From: Dendrocalamus latiflorus
Taxonomy: Eukaryota > Streptophyta > Magnoliopsida > Poales > Poaceae
NCBI GenBank assembly: GCA_017311315.1
Contig: CM029609.1
Location: 38,500,744-38,564,743 of the forward strand
Reading direction: 5' to 3'
DNA: 64,000 bases
Positions within the stretch are counted from its first letter, which is position 1. Each line of letters opens with the position of its first letter. Made by a program: the position numbers and the translations under genes. The notes under the pieces are model-generated. The model was given only the letters and a program-made list of their open reading frames with translations. It was not told the DNA's origin and did no database searches. Positions 22,179 through 35,035 of this stretch are shown here, in pieces.

Positions 22179-23762
22179 CAAATCTTTAGTTTATTCAGTG
22201 TCACTAATTGTCTGTAGCTGAAACTTAAGAATCAGACCTGTAACATGTTTGGGCTAGCAAGGAAAAGTGAGACGAAAATGAGGGGAGAGCAAGAATGAGA
22301 CGGGAAAGAAAACAAAGTGAGATTAAATGGTCTTTCTGATTGCTTTTGCAAAACACATTTTTTTTTGAAATTTTACGCATATTTGCAAGTATAATTCCAC
22401 ATCTTCTAGCATTCAATCTTCACGGACTTATTCACTACTTCTGCACATAGGCTTAGAATCCAATGACATCTCCTGTATTTATCTAGTTATAACATTATTG
22501 TTATTATTTTTCATTTATAAATATTCTTATCATTCATTTGATCCACCGAATACATAATTCCTATTATGCTATTCTAGTTTTATTAATTATACTATGGTTA
22601 TCTAAATTCTATAAGAACTCCCATTTCAATCATGACTATAAACCCAATATCAAGACTGTTATAATCCAATATCTTCATTTGAATCCACTGACATCATTTA
22701 TATCATTATTCTCTAAAATCCAATCACTTTTATTATTGATTTGTAATCTGAGTCGACTCATCCAATAATCGATTAAACTTCTTACTATCTACATCCTAAT
22801 TAATTCATCGTTTTAAAAAAATCCACCAAAGATAATATCACTGATCGAAATTATAATCCAATAATCACTATTATTAACATTCACCAAGAATATCAATTAA
22901 TCAAATCTAAAATCTAATAACCGTTATCATATTTTTCTTATTATCAAAATTCAGTTTATTTATTTTTCTATTTAATTCAATCCAACAAAGCTCCATCACT
23001 TTATTCATTAAAATTCTTCAGCATTAACATAATTCCACCAATATCTTCGATCATCAATTTCTCATCATTTTTTTACGGGTTATCTACTCCTTCCTCTAAA
23101 CTTACATGGTTATCATTCAATCTATTTGTCGCAATTAGAAATTTGCATTTAATTTCCTCTGAGACTTGCTTGATAGATAAGAAGAGAACAGACAGAATAG
23201 GTAAGAATCAAGGACGAAAAGAGATAGAAGTAGAGTTTTTAATATACTCTTTATTTAAAATCAGGAATTTAGTTTTGCACAAATTGCTTATATTGCAGCC
23301 TACAGGCTAATAGTGCAATTTGGCTATTATTACAATCAGAAAAACTTCGTCTACTTAAATGGTCTTGCCCGTTATATCAAGGAAATTAAACGGGCACTAT
23401 GTATTGCCTACTCGAACATTGACCTCAACTTTTCAGAAGGAAAAGTTTTGGACAGGGCATTCGTGCTATCCTTCTTAACACCATCCTTAGCACTTCTACT
23501 AAAGTTAGTTTTCGTTCCATTTGGTTAAGACTTACAGCAAGAATTAGTCTAAATGACTACTCATATTCTTGGGATTTTTGACAAATCCAAAACAAAAACT
23601 TTTAATGCATGTCTAAGAAAGATAAGGTAGGCATAGGAAGAGTGAGGCAGCAATATTACTTATGGTTTTTGTAATTCTTTTGTATCAAAAATTAGGATTT
23701 CATAAAATCGTATTCCTACCGAAACCAACCTATACTTAGGGTTATATTCTACAGTCAAGCAT
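22179..23762 (-). other. Leader of the gag-only element
   Basis: 1.6 kb of AT-rich sequence between the PBS and gag, without a coding signal. It resembles the leader at 1-1334. Confidence 0.6.
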
Positions 23763-23774
23763 GCTCTGATACCA
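23763..23774 (-). other. Primer binding site (tRNA-iMet)
   Basis: The minus strand reads TGGTATCAGAGC two bases inside the 5' LTR edge at 23777. Same primer class as element 1. Confidence 0.92.
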
Positions 23775-23776
23775 CT

Positions 23777-26700
23777 TGTAACGCCCCCATTTTTGGGAAC
23801 AGGGACGTCGTACAGCCCGCAACAACCCAGGAGTTCAGTTGCGGGTAATAAGTGTATCATGCCTGCTCACGAACAGTTAAAAGAAGTTAATTTGATTGAA
23901 ATAAGACCTAATGGCCAATTTTAATAACAATATGGCGTTCAAGCCCAAAGCTTAACTTACATACAAAAGAGCTGAAGAAAACTCCACAGGAACACTTGAG
24001 TGCAGACGTAACCCTAACACAAAATCTTGATTTGCTTTCTTTTCTTCTGATATCTGTTGGGGGGAAAAATTGTGCAAGCCTGAGTACACCAACCACCGTA
24101 CTCAGCAAATCACATGTGGAAAATACTATATAACTACTTGCCAGGATATTCTTAAGAGGAGGGGAATATAGTTGTTTTATTAAGAGGTGGATGCAATTTT
24201 ATTTGCAAACAAATAAAATTTAAAACATTTGCTCTTTAAGATCAGGGGGTTTTCTGTTATCAGATAAAATCTCATCATTACTCAAGTTAACAACATCAGA
24301 AACACTACTTATGCCTCGTTGTTGGAATCACCCAATTAACACAGCTTCATTAACCAGAAGCACGGCGTATTCGAATACCATTTATTTCACTCTGCAGAGT
24401 TGCCCTGCTTTAGCCACAATATTTCTTAATTCCATGTCTGGCATTAAGAAAACAAGGCTTTTCTCTACTCAATTCTTTATATAGCCTCCACCTAGTAGGC
24501 CTCCCAATAAGCTCAGGCCGCACCTGACTTATCTTAGCCTACTATTGTGCGGTACACATAACATATGATCGAAGTTCAGATCGATCGATCAGATTGTTCA
24601 AATAAAATAACCAACTTCCATACGGCCCTGCTTAACCCCTTCCGTATGGACTCGCACCTTGCCTCCAAACTGCATTTGTAGAGGTTCAATCGAACTTGAG
24701 CAGCTACTAGACCAGGGTTGACGTATCAACACTTGTGGTTGGGCGATCACTGTGTCTTTTACTTAGCACAAGGTTCTTTCCCTTATATTTTTCATGAGAT
24801 CCACAACCTCCAGCATCACCGGCCTAGGGTACGGTGTCCCATACCACCCTACCCTCTCCGGGTTTTCCAAACCTATCGGCCTGCAGCCAACACCTTAGTA
24901 GTGTAAAGATTTTTCATGAGATGTAAATGTCATATAATTATGTATGTTACCAAGTAATTATAACTAGGGTTATCAAAGGCATGACAACAATTGATCATGG
25001 CATTTGCAGGTGGTAGGAAATATCTAAATATCATGTCATTCTAAACATTTTATTTTACGCAAACTATCATTTCGCAACTATGAATAATGAAAATACATAA
25101 GAAAATAATGTAAATTTCATGGGATTCAATATGATCAAAAACATGTGACTTTCCTTGCTTTTGTTGTCCTTCAGTCGACCAACTCGCTTGGTCCGTTCAC
25201 TAGCATAGAAAACGAAATCCAATAGGTCCCTGCTTTGCGGGATGCAAGCTGGGAACAAAATGCAAATTAAAATAAGAAAGAGTATAAAAAGACATGGGTT
25301 GGGTTGGGAGGTCGAGTTTCAACGATGCTTGGATGGCCGACAGAACTAAAGTTGAAGTAAACAGGGTTAGGATGATCGAATGGATATTACATGTATTAGA
25401 CCAATGTTTGGAAATAGAAGATAGATATTTAAGAATGGATGGTTGACCTTGGAATTGAATGAATTTGGTTTTTATTAAGATTAATTTGGCATAATGAAGG
25501 AATTTGAATTTATTAGATTTGAATTGGGTGGAACGGTGAAATTTGAATTTAAAGAGTTAAGTTTGTAAAATGGTGAAGTTTAAATTTTTAGAATTTAAAT
25601 TTGAATGAATGGATGCTAAATTTGAATTTAGGATATTAAATTGGTCAAAATGGTATAGTTTGGTATTTTTGGGTTTTTTGAATTTTTCAGGGATTTTTAA
25701 TCATTTTTCTGAATTTTTCTTAAATGGATGAACAGTGTGCTATAGTATCTACAGTATTGGGCCGGCCCGGAAACAAACAGTGCACACGCGTGGATTTTAA
25801 AACCCACGGCCAGGTGGGCCGGCTCCTTTGGCCCAGCGAGGCGCGGCCGAAAAGGGCCCAGGCGCGCGCGCGGGGAGGCTTCACCTGATGGGCGACACGC
25901 CGCTGGCGCCGATGGCTCAGAGGCACATGGAGCGGACAGCCCGGATGGAGAAGGCGTCGCTCCTCCACAGTCTTCTTCTTCCTCCAGCTTCTTCTCCAGG
26001 CCAAAAAACAGGGGAGCGGCAACTCCGACGGGGCGACGCCGGTGGGGTTTCTCCGGAGAAAAGGGTGGCGCCGAGATGGGCGGCTTAGGCTTAGGAACCC
26101 ATTTTAGGGCTTTAGGGAGGTTGGGGATCGGCAGGGACAGCAGGCGGCGACCGTAAAGATGATGGCTCTCACGGCGGCACCTGGGGACTCCGTTGGCTCT
26201 CCGGCACAATAGGCTGCTTGTTCACCATCTACGGCACCCTAATAACACGACGGAAGTGATGGATTAACTCACGGATAGCTCAGGCTAGCTGGCCACAGAG
26301 GGTTGGTTTGGGCCGGTGGTGGACTTCATCGGCAAGGCTCTACGGAAATGCTAATGTAAAATTGAGCTTGGCTTTTTGTTTGTGGTGCCCCAGAGATGCT
26401 ATGACAGCGATTAATTGGAATATAATGGTCGGGAGTAGAGGATTGGGTGAAGAGCTTACCGGGCTCAGGGGCGGCTATCGCCGGCGACTCAGGGGGTGAG
26501 AGCTCGATTGGTTGCTTGTGAGTGGTTGTGAGGGTGCCAGGAAGCTCAAGACAGTGAGAGTTGGGCTTTATACGTAGTGGAGATTGGTGGCCACGAAGAG
26601 GCGGTTCGGGTGAGCTTCTAGGGCAAGTAGGAGCAAGGGGGAATGAACTGGAGCTGCGGCCAGGGGAGGTGAACGCGAGGAGCTGTGGCCAGGGGAGGTG

Positions 26701-26945
26701 AATGCGAGGGAGCTGTGGCCAGGGGAGGTGAACACGTGGGAGCTATGGCCAGGGGAGGTGAACGTGAGGGGCGGCCGAAGCGCAGAAGCAGTGGAGAGGC
26801 GCTGCGCGCGTGCGGCGCCAGAGGAGGGAAGGAGGCGCAATTGTGGGAAATAGAATGCGTATTTTCACTAGGATTTGCCAAAAAAGGGAAAGAAATCCGA
26901 ATTTAATCAAAATTCATAAAAATTTCAAATTTTTGGGGTGTTTCA
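23777..26945 (-). repeat. 5' LTR of the gag-only element (3169 bp)
   Basis: Nearly identical to 16594-19618. It carries an extra segment of about 170 bp at 26650-26820 that contains a minisatellite. Confidence 0.92.
26652..26775. repeat. Minisatellite of four ~30-bp units in one LTR only
   Basis: Four copies of a unit with GGCCAGGGGAGGTGAA and GAGCTGTGG. The partner LTR (near 19490) lacks it. Confidence 0.85.
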
Positions 26946-29900
26946 CGTCGCCGGCCCAGCTCCGGCGTTCCGCGGTTCTCACCGACACCCCTGGCATCTT
27001 CCACGCGACGCCAAGTACCCGTTTTGCCCACCTACCGAGCCTCCCCTGTTTCCAGCGCTGCACATTCGGCTTAGTTGCATTCTCTGCCTCAACCCAATAG
27101 GTAACAACGCTAGTTCGGTTGGTTGGCTGTGTGCGCTCTCAATCGGCCGACAAGAGATCGATCCCCCTGTGCCGCAATATTAGTCGTTAGGTTTTAACCT
27201 TTTTGCTAGCCCATTCGGTGAAGGAAAAAAGGCAAATAAAAATCCAAAAAATAATTAATAAAAGATGCTAAGAATTTATAGAATATAGAAGAGATTGTTT
27301 AAGATCTAAACTTGGATTAGTTATCTCATATGAATAGTTAATGTGGTTTGCATAAATGAATTAAAAAACTAATTATTAAACAGGACATTAGTAAAAGATG
27401 GTTATGTTTAATGTCCAAGGTTAATAAGGATCTCAACTAAAAATACATTCAAGTTAAAGTTAGGAAAAATAAATTGGATGTTATATAAAAACTATAACAA
27501 TAAGGCTAAAGAAATAAATATTACCTTGCATGAAATTAAATGTTTTAACATTTATCATGCCAACGTTAAACAAACCTCAGTGATATATTTTATTAAATAG
27601 CAATAATGGAATATTACCTTGTACAATAATCTCTACCTAGATAAATATATCTAAATATCGATAAGAGAGCATTAATAGAGGGTACTTTTTTGGTAGAAAT
27701 GTCCATGCATCACAAGAACCTTAAATGAAATAAAAGATCAAGGTAATTAGCCAACATGCACATGCAACTTAAATTAAAAACACAAAACTAAAGTTCATGG
27801 GGAGCGTAATAAGATACCCTGGTAGATATAGACAATCATCAGAGGTTCTTAAGGGGAATAAAAATTTATAACTTTAAAAGCAAGGTTTAGAACTAAAAGG
27901 TTACCCTGGACCATAATTAAACATATGACCTAACATTAAAATGCCGCCATCCAAGCATAAGAATATTTGCATATAAGTGATTAATTGGCTAGTTAATAAA
28001 ACTAGTCGGAGGGAGAAATAGGAGCTTAGGTTTCAACTAACATCTTCCATGAAATAAATAAATGGCATATCTCCTAAATACCCGAATTCCCAAAATTAAT
28101 TAGGGAACCAAAGTGCAAATATAAATTTAAACTAAATATGTTGCCACATAAATTAGGGACAAAATAGCAATGTCAGTTAAATTCCAGAGAGCACTCAAAT
28201 TAAAAGGTTATAATAATATACAATTACTAAAATATAATAGCCCTAGGACATCATACATTAAAATGACCTAATCAATATGTGTAAATACTCTGAAGTAAAC
28301 GTTTAACTAATAACACGAGTAATTAGGGTCACATAAAATACTACATACCAAGCTTTGTCCAAATAGCTAAGTTCAAACTAAAATTAGAAATAGAGCTAAG
28401 CCTAATAATCACTGAAGTATAGACAAAATATCAATGGTACTATTAATTAAATTTTAATGTAGATTTGGTAATAATGATGGACATAACTGAATATAGCAAG
28501 TTAGGACCTAAATAAACGGATCCTAATCCAAAATGAATTATGTCTAGTGACAACTAAGCGTACATAAAATATCACACCATAAAATGCTAAGAACCCGGGC
28601 TCTAGTATTAATTTGGTAAACTAGAAACTGTATACGTCACATAATCCTCGGATATTAACGCTCGACAAAATAACGTTCAGCTAAACCCTTACTCCATTTC
28701 ATAGGCCTAACCTAACTCGTGGAATTTCCTTAATAAATATAAAGATAATAAAAGAAAGTTATTAATCAACAGATCGAGTCATCGTATTCTGCCATCGGCC
28801 TTGCCTCAAATCACCTGAATCACCCATTAACTTATAATTTTAAATTAAGTTTACTTGGATTTATTTGGATCTTTTGAGTTATTTGCTTTTATTCAGATTC
28901 AGTTGTTTATCGCGTAATTAGAAATCGGAGTCCTGAAGATTCCACGGAGCAAGCGTGGTCAGAGCAGAGTGAAGATAAAGAATAGAAGTTCAAGAGACAG
29001 CGTCGTGTGAGCTCAAGACCGCGGTAAACCGCGCCAGGCGAGTCAATACTTTGATCATGTCGTACCTACATTTTATGCAAATTACTTTTGTTTAAATTAT
29101 CAAATTGCATGTTGTTATTTTATGTGCAAATATATGTTTGATTTAAGAATTTTAGTTATATGCCCATTGTTCAACTTGATTAGTATTACACCCCTCTTTG
29201 GAATATTGCATATGTGAGCCTTGTCACCCTAGTGGAAAAATTATAACGATAACCTTTCGAAAATAAGTCCATAACTATATGCCATGCTTAGTACTGCTTA
29301 GATAATCGGGGGCACCAAAACTGCCCCAAAACATCACTTTGAATCACGAGAAATTGGTTTGGCCAGTCATGGTGGAAATGATTGGTATATTTGGTTATGG
29401 ATATTTTATGCTCCCAAAAACCTCAAGTTGCTTAATTATCTAGGCGGATAGTTCGAGGGTGTGTGTGTGGTGCAGTGGAAGCACAAAGTGGATAGTGATA
29501 GAACCGCCCAGATAACCCTAAGGACTGAATCTCGTGATGGCCTCCCAGTGTACAACAGTGCAACCACAAGCTGGCAAAGTGTAGGTAGGATTACTAATTT
29601 GTGTGGCTCTAAGGTGGTTACGTGAAGGTATGACCACGAGCAAAGGGATGGATGATCTCATCCCCGCCTTTGCCCATGATGGCTCACGAGGGACCCTTCC
29701 CGAGGGATGTGCGCATCCTACGGAAGATAGACCTTAGCGGGCATAACCACAATAGGACTATGCATTGTAACAATCCTGTGATAGTCTACTCAACCGCATG
29801 GCTAAGGAATCATGTGGGGCAACGAGTAGATTTATCTCTTGTGGGTAAAGTGTGCAAACTCTGCAGAGTCAAAAACTATTCGAATAGCCGTACCCACGGT

Positions 29901-30245
29901 TAAGGGTGGACATGGGAACTTAACTAGATATAGTTCTGTTTTAAAATCTTTGTGGGTGGAATTGGTGAAGGGGAGGGCAGAGAAAGGCCCTAATTTGTGT
30001 TACCCTGGGTGTCGCCCCAGTGATAAGTTAAGCGGTTATGACGCTAAAGGATTAAGCATATGGTGCAAAGGCCATTAATGGTGGATAGAATCTGGATCAC
30101 TATTACTAATGCATTCTTTCACACTTTATGCTTTGGTTCAAACTGTTAGGTCTTAGGAAATTTCTATGTATTGTATCTCGAAAGCAATTTATGGCAAATA
30201 AAATAACCTAAGCCTTTCCTTGATAAGCCATGCATATTATCTAAT
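26946..30245 (+). repeat. Partial gypsy LTR I, right part
   Basis: Resumes LTR I after the nested element. 26951-27180 is GC-rich; 27181-28780 is AT-rich with no structure I recognise; 28781-30245 has typical long-LTR sequence including the box GGGTAAAGTGTGCAAACTC / CTGCAGAG at about 29845. It seems to stop at about 30245 without reaching an LTR end and abuts a second GC-rich LTR segment. No gene. Confidence 0.5.
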
Positions 30246-32862
30246 TGCATCCTTGAAGCCTCCCGAGCCTCCTTGAAGCCTCCTTGAAGCCTCCCGAGCT
30301 AACTTGAGTAGATGCCTCCCCTGCAGCCGACCGCCCTAGCTCGCCTATAAAACACCCCGAGTCCTCCGTTGAGTAGCACTAGCACCTAGGTGAGCTTCAG
30401 ACACCCATACAACCCTCGTCGACCGTCGCCTTGCCGTCAATTGCCAGAATTCCCCACGTAAGCCTCAAACTCAAATCCTCAAGTAGATTCAATTTCATTT
30501 CAATTGGTTACGCCCACAGCCTCCTCAAGCCCCTAGGAACCTCCCTGAACCATCACCTTAGCTCCCCAAGCTCTCCTCTTCTCCACCGTTGAAGCTCGCC
30601 GCTCGCCAGAAGTACCTCGCCGTGGACAAGCCGCCACAGAAAACCCGAGCCCAAATCAACCCATCCACTATCACCCCCTCACCCCAAGGATGCTCAAACA
30701 CCAACGCTTTGACCCCCTTAACCCTTGAAACTCACCATTGCCATTCAAACGCTCCACAAGAAGAAGACCTCGCCGCTGGCGAATGCCGCCTCCCCTAACC
30801 ATGTCGACCCCGAAAATGGAACCTTGGCACTCCCCAGAGCCCCATCCATAGTCTCCAATTTCGTCGCAATTCACTATAGCGCCGCTGTGCGATCGGGGTG
30901 AGGAAGATGAATAGTAACGGCTGGTTACTGTTCATCCAACCTGATAACCCTAAAAACGACCCACAAGGAACAGTGGCCGACACGGTAAGCATAGTAAACC
31001 CGACCCATTAGCCCTTGAAGTCGATCCACCATGAACAGTAAAAATCCACCGTGAACAGTAACCTGACCCGGTGTGAATAGTAAATACCCGTAGTGAATAG
31101 TGCCCAGACCCGTTACTATTCATCCAAACCTGAAAATACAAGTTTATACCCATTTCGCCCGTTTTGTGCCCGCCGATCCATTCCCCAGCTCCATTTCGCC
31201 TATTTGTACACCTATAAACCCAAAATCTATTTTATTTGGTTTTCATGGTTTTTATTTCTTTATTTCATTTCTTTATTCCTAGCTCAATTCTTTGAGTATG
31301 GAATTGAATTATTTTTCCTTTGATTTATGCTAGCACACGACGTCGAAGGTCAACCGGTTCAAGGAGGAGAAGCTCAAGATCAAGCACAAGAATCAGAATA
31401 CGAAATTGTAGAATACATTGATCCGTAAGGCATATTAAACCTACATCACTTTAATTATTTATTTATCAGTATTTTTATTATGTTATTTACGCAATGTTAT
31501 TTCATGTACAATAAATGTTTATAATGACATAATATTAGCTACTGTCCTACCACCCGAAAAAACCATATTTAATTTGATGGCCATATTCACCTTGACAAGA
31601 CTTAGTAATATTAAAAGTATTATTAATGTGATCATGATAGTTTAGTAACTCAATAAACTTTTACTACTAAGAGTCTTGGCATTTTGCTGATGGAATTTTA
31701 AAAGTGGTTCTAGGATAAGGAGATATTACGGGAAGCCATGAGTTGGCCCAAGCCCAATACCTTATCCTAGGGTGGAATCTTGATATGGAATGGTGGCAGT
31801 GCCACAAGCACTGAATATGGGTTTGTGAAAGGAAGTTGCCTTAGTGAAAATATAAGGACTAGACCCTTATGCCAAGTAAAGAACATAGCAGCCGCTCAAC
31901 CACAAGCGTTGACTTATTAAACTTGGTTTAGTAGCTGCTCAAATAGATTGGATATCTACATAATGGCATGATATATTGTTCCAGAAGAGGGAACAACCGG
32001 CATTGGGATGTGGTATAGATACGGTAAAACCATACTTTCACAACGGTAGGCTCCGCCCGGTCAGGACCGCCGTATTTCCGTGACAGGGGGCCTATAGTCT
32101 ATCGGGTAGAGGCTACATAAAGAGATGAGTAGTGAAATAATCTTATTTTCTCAACTCGGTCATGAGGATTGAGGAATCTTGTGGGTAAATTTGGGCAATT
32201 CTACAGTGTCATTTGTAAATGGTATTCGAATACACCGTGCTTTCAGTATATTAAGTTGTGTTTAATGGGTGATTCAAATAGCGAAGCGTAAGTAGATTTG
32301 GAAATATTTTGGAAAAGTTGAAGTCTGGTAATCATGTTTTGAAACCCCAAATTCCTTAAGAAGTTTATGATTTGTTATCTTGTGTTTAAAAATAAAATGT
32401 TTATAAATAAAATTGCATCCACAAATACTTTAACAAACCCCTATACTCCCATTTTTTGGAAATTCTGGCAATTAGTTATATAGCATTTTCCCATGTGACT
32501 TGTTGAGTATGGTTGGTTGTACTTATGCTTGCAAAAATCATAAACAGAAAATGCTTGTCAAGAAAAATGAAGGAATCTATGAAGACGACACTGAGCTCTA
32601 CGATATAGATGACACCTGGTGTTATGGTTTATTCTACACTCAGGCATACCTGTGGAGTTTCTTTTTATATTGTAATATAACTTTGGGTTGTACGCCCTTC
32701 TGTGTAAAACTTGGCTGCTAAGCCAAAATTTTGTAATAATGTTTGGTTTTTATGCTTAAGCTTGTATTGGCAATGGTGTACACTCATCAACAGTACTCGC
32801 AGCTGAACAATCCAGGGCAGTTGCGAGAGCAACCTAACAGCCCCAGAAATGGGGGCGTTACA
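30246..32862 (+). repeat. Partial gypsy LTR II, ending GGGGGCGTTACA
   Basis: Starts in a GC-rich stretch of GCCTCC direct repeats, has a TATA box and start region (CTATAAAACACCCCGAG, about 30346), GGTTACTGTTCATCC / GTTACTATTCATCC repeats (30920-31130), a degenerate conserved box (about 32180-32240), and ends at 32862 with the same GGGGGCGTTACA terminus as the gag-only element in its own sense. The 5' end is missing. No PBS follows, so it is a 3' or solo LTR, truncated. Confidence 0.6.
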
Positions 32863-33126
32863 GCATTCGTCGACTTCAGGGGTGGCAATCGTATGGTGTC
32901 ACCAGGAAGACGATCGCGCGACATTTCTAACACGGTGTGAAGCAACGTCCTAGCAGCATTGATCACATCCAAAGCAGCATCCACGACGACATCCGTTCCG
33001 CTCTGCGCAAACTCGTCGCATGTTCCCGTGAGGACTCCAAACCTGCCCCTTGGCTTCGCCTCTTTGCTCAACCACGACGCTATTCAGAACCCAACGCTTC
33101 CAAGGACACAGCTCTCACTAGCTTAA
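32863..33126. other. Unassigned sequence after LTR II
   Basis: A short GC-balanced segment of different composition from its surroundings. On the minus strand a 94-codon frame (32787-33071) reads through it into the LTR. I do not recognise it; it may be a fragment of a host gene. Confidence 0.3.
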
Positions 33127-33408
33127 GGTGCCGCTCAGTTGGACTGAAAAATAGTGATTTATGGCTGAAATTGTGCTGTAACTGGTTGAAATTACACTGT
33201 AGTTGAATGTGGCTTATTTGGCGTAATTAAATTTATAAAATTTAAAAATAGAAAAAATATGTTAGCTCATTACGGACAATACAAACGAATACGGAAAAAA
33301 AGAACTGGCAAAAAAGCTCAAAAAAGCCAAAAGTTTAGAAAAAGATGAATTTATAAATAGTAAAAAATAAAATAGAAATCAGAAATTTAAGCCAAAATAA
33401 ACAGAGTG
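33127..33408 (+). repeat. Tourist-like MITE family B, copy 2 (TSD TAA)
   Basis: Starts GGTGCCGCTCAGTTGG and is flanked by TAA at 33124-33126 and 33409-33411. The 3-bp TAA/TTA target duplication and short inverted ends fit PIF/Harbinger (Tourist) elements. Confidence 0.8.
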
Positions 33409-33690
33409 TAAGTCACGGAGCCTTAACCCAAAACCGCATAATTCAAAACGAGAGCCACCTAGAACATCGATTCATCGGCCCACAAGTCACACGAATCCAT
33501 TGAAACCATAGAATTTAATTATGAACTACAAAATTTTCTCAATAACTAAGCTGACCGCAAATTAGCCCGAGGCACGGAAAAAAAATTGAGCGTAGTAACA
33601 GTGCAATACGACACCTCCAAACAAGACATCAGTAAAATTAAATACACTAAAACGCATGAAAAAATACAAGAAACGAGAGAGAGAGTCTTT
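33409..33690. other. Intergenic between two family B MITEs
   Basis: No gene or repeat recognised. It may be intron sequence of the broken TOM1-like gene to the right. Confidence 0.35.
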
Positions 33691-33965
33691 CGCCCCGTTA
33701 ATTTCGGTTTGAGTTTCTGGCTTCTGACTTATTTTTTACTATTCTTAAATTTCATCTTTTTCTGGATTTTTAGCTCTTTTTTTGCCGGTTCTTTTTTCCC
33801 GTATTCGTTTGCGTTGTTCGTGGTGGGCTAACATGTTGTTTCTATTTTAATTTTTTTAAATTTAGTTACGTCAAATAAATCACCATCAGTTATAGCGTAA
33901 TTTCAGTCAGCTATAGTTCAATTTCAATCATAAACTAGCTTATTTTAGTTCAACCAAATAACACC
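33691..33965 (-). repeat. Tourist-like MITE family B, copy 3 (inverted)
   Basis: Inverted relative to copy 2; runs from CGCCCCGTTAATTTCGG to AACCAAATAACACC, with TTT on both sides. It lies 16 bases downstream of the VHS exon's splice donor. Confidence 0.75.
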
Positions 33966-33980
33966 TTTGTGTGTCTCTTA

Positions 33981-34082
33981 CCCTGGGTCGCGGTTGAGGA
34001 TGTCGTAGATCTCTAGGCTCATGGCCCAGTCGGGGCCGATGAGCATGTCGCTCGTCACGCGGTCGACCAACTCCGATGGCAT
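33981..34082 (-). pseudogene. First exon of a TOM1-like (VHS/GAT, TOL) gene, truncated
   Basis: From the ATG at 34082 the minus strand reads MPSELVDRV, SDMLIGPDWAM and ILNRDPG. This is the first helix pair of the VHS domain in plant TOM1-like ubiquitin-binding sorting proteins (ESCRT-0 role at endosomes). The frame ends at a good splice donor, GGGTAAGAG. No further VHS or GAT exon is found before the LTR at 32862, so only exon 1 remains. The upstream 34083-34330 is probably its 5' untranslated region. It could be a fragment left by insertion or carried by a transposon. Confidence 0.65.
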
Positions 34083-34479
34083 CTCTGCGCCCTTCGAAAC
34101 TATCCAACCCTCTAACCGAAGCCGGTGCCTTCGCCGATCAACCCAAGAAAGCAAGAAATCCTTAAAGCCGCAACCTTCTTGGCCACAAAAACTACTTTCT
34201 CCTTCGTTCTTGGCTGACCTCTGGTAGGAAGGGGAAAGCCAAGAGAAATTGTAGTTTTTTTTTAGTGTGGATTCGGTGGCGGAGAGAGCGAAGGTCGTCA
34301 AAGGATTCGCGCTCCTGGATGGCGTCGTTCAAGGCGGCGAGCACGATATAATTGGATAATTCTAATACTGGTCGTCATTCGTTTTTGCTTGTTTTTGTTT
34401 TGGTCTATTTCCTTCGACTTGTCTCATCCCCTTCGCCTCCACCTTTCCTTCTTCGATTCCTCTTATCTCTTCTTGGTTT

Positions 34480-35035
34480 GGGAAAATTGAATATATAGGA
34501 CTGGGTTGAGAGTGGTTTTGTAAAATAGGACTAAGTTATTTGTCCTTGTAAATATAGGACTGAGTTCACCACCTTCTTGCAAATATAGGATTTTTCCCAT
34601 TTTAATTTCATTTTCATTTTTCAGACATTTTTCTCCACGCGAAATGACTCTTTTGCCCTTCTTCTTCCTCCTCACCTGGCCGCGCCGCCCCCTCGCCCGC
34701 CCCGCGCCGCGCCGCCGCTCCCTCCCCAGGCGAGGGAGCGGCGGCGGCGCGGCGCGGCGCGGGCGAGGGAGCGGCGGCGGCGCGGGGCGGGCGAGGGGGC
34801 GGCGGCGGCGCGGGGCGGGCGAGGGGGCGGCGCGGCCAGGTGAGGAGGAAGAAGAAGGGCAAAAGAGTCATTTCGCATGGAGAAAAATGCCTGAAAAATG
34901 AAAATGAAATTAAAATGGGAGAAATCCTATATTTGCAAGAAGGTGATGAACTCAGTCCTATATTTACAAGGACAAATAATTTGGTCTTATTTTACAAAAC
35001 CACTCTCAACCCAGTCCTATATATTCAATTTTCCC
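34480..35035. mobile_element. Foldback Mutator-type element (556 bp, 9-bp TSD)
   Basis: Two inverted arms of about 200 bp (34480-34690 and 34835-35035) start GGGAAAATTGAATATATAGG and surround a GC-rich loop of GGCGGCGGCGCGG repeats. Perfect 9-bp direct repeats TCTTGGTTT flank it (34471-34479 and 35036-35044), as for Mutator-superfamily insertions. Because of the symmetry, near-identical frames appear on both strands; none is a gene. Confidence 0.9.

Larger units (their letters stand above)
16594..26945 (-). mobile_element. Complete gag-only LTR retrotransposon (10.35 kb)
   Basis: Minus-strand element: 5' LTR 23777-26945, PBS 23763-23774, leader, gag (22178-21192), gag-downstream region, 3' LTR 16594-19618. 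A perfect 5-bp target duplication CGTCG flanks it at 16589-16593 and 26946-26950. LTRs start TGAAACACC and end GGGGGCGTTACA in the element's sense. No protease, reverse transcriptase, RNase H or integrase is visible in the 4.16-kb internal region, so it probably relied on enzymes from an autonomous relative. The LTRs differ by few substitutions but by two clear indels. Confidence 0.93.

Noticed and set aside
32787..33071. 94-codon minus-strand frame as part of the TOM1-like gene
   Set aside because: It does not resemble VHS or GAT sequence and runs on into the LTR end.
34614..34901. Near-identical 85-codon frames on both strands
   Set aside because: They are a consequence of the inverted repeat of the foldback element.
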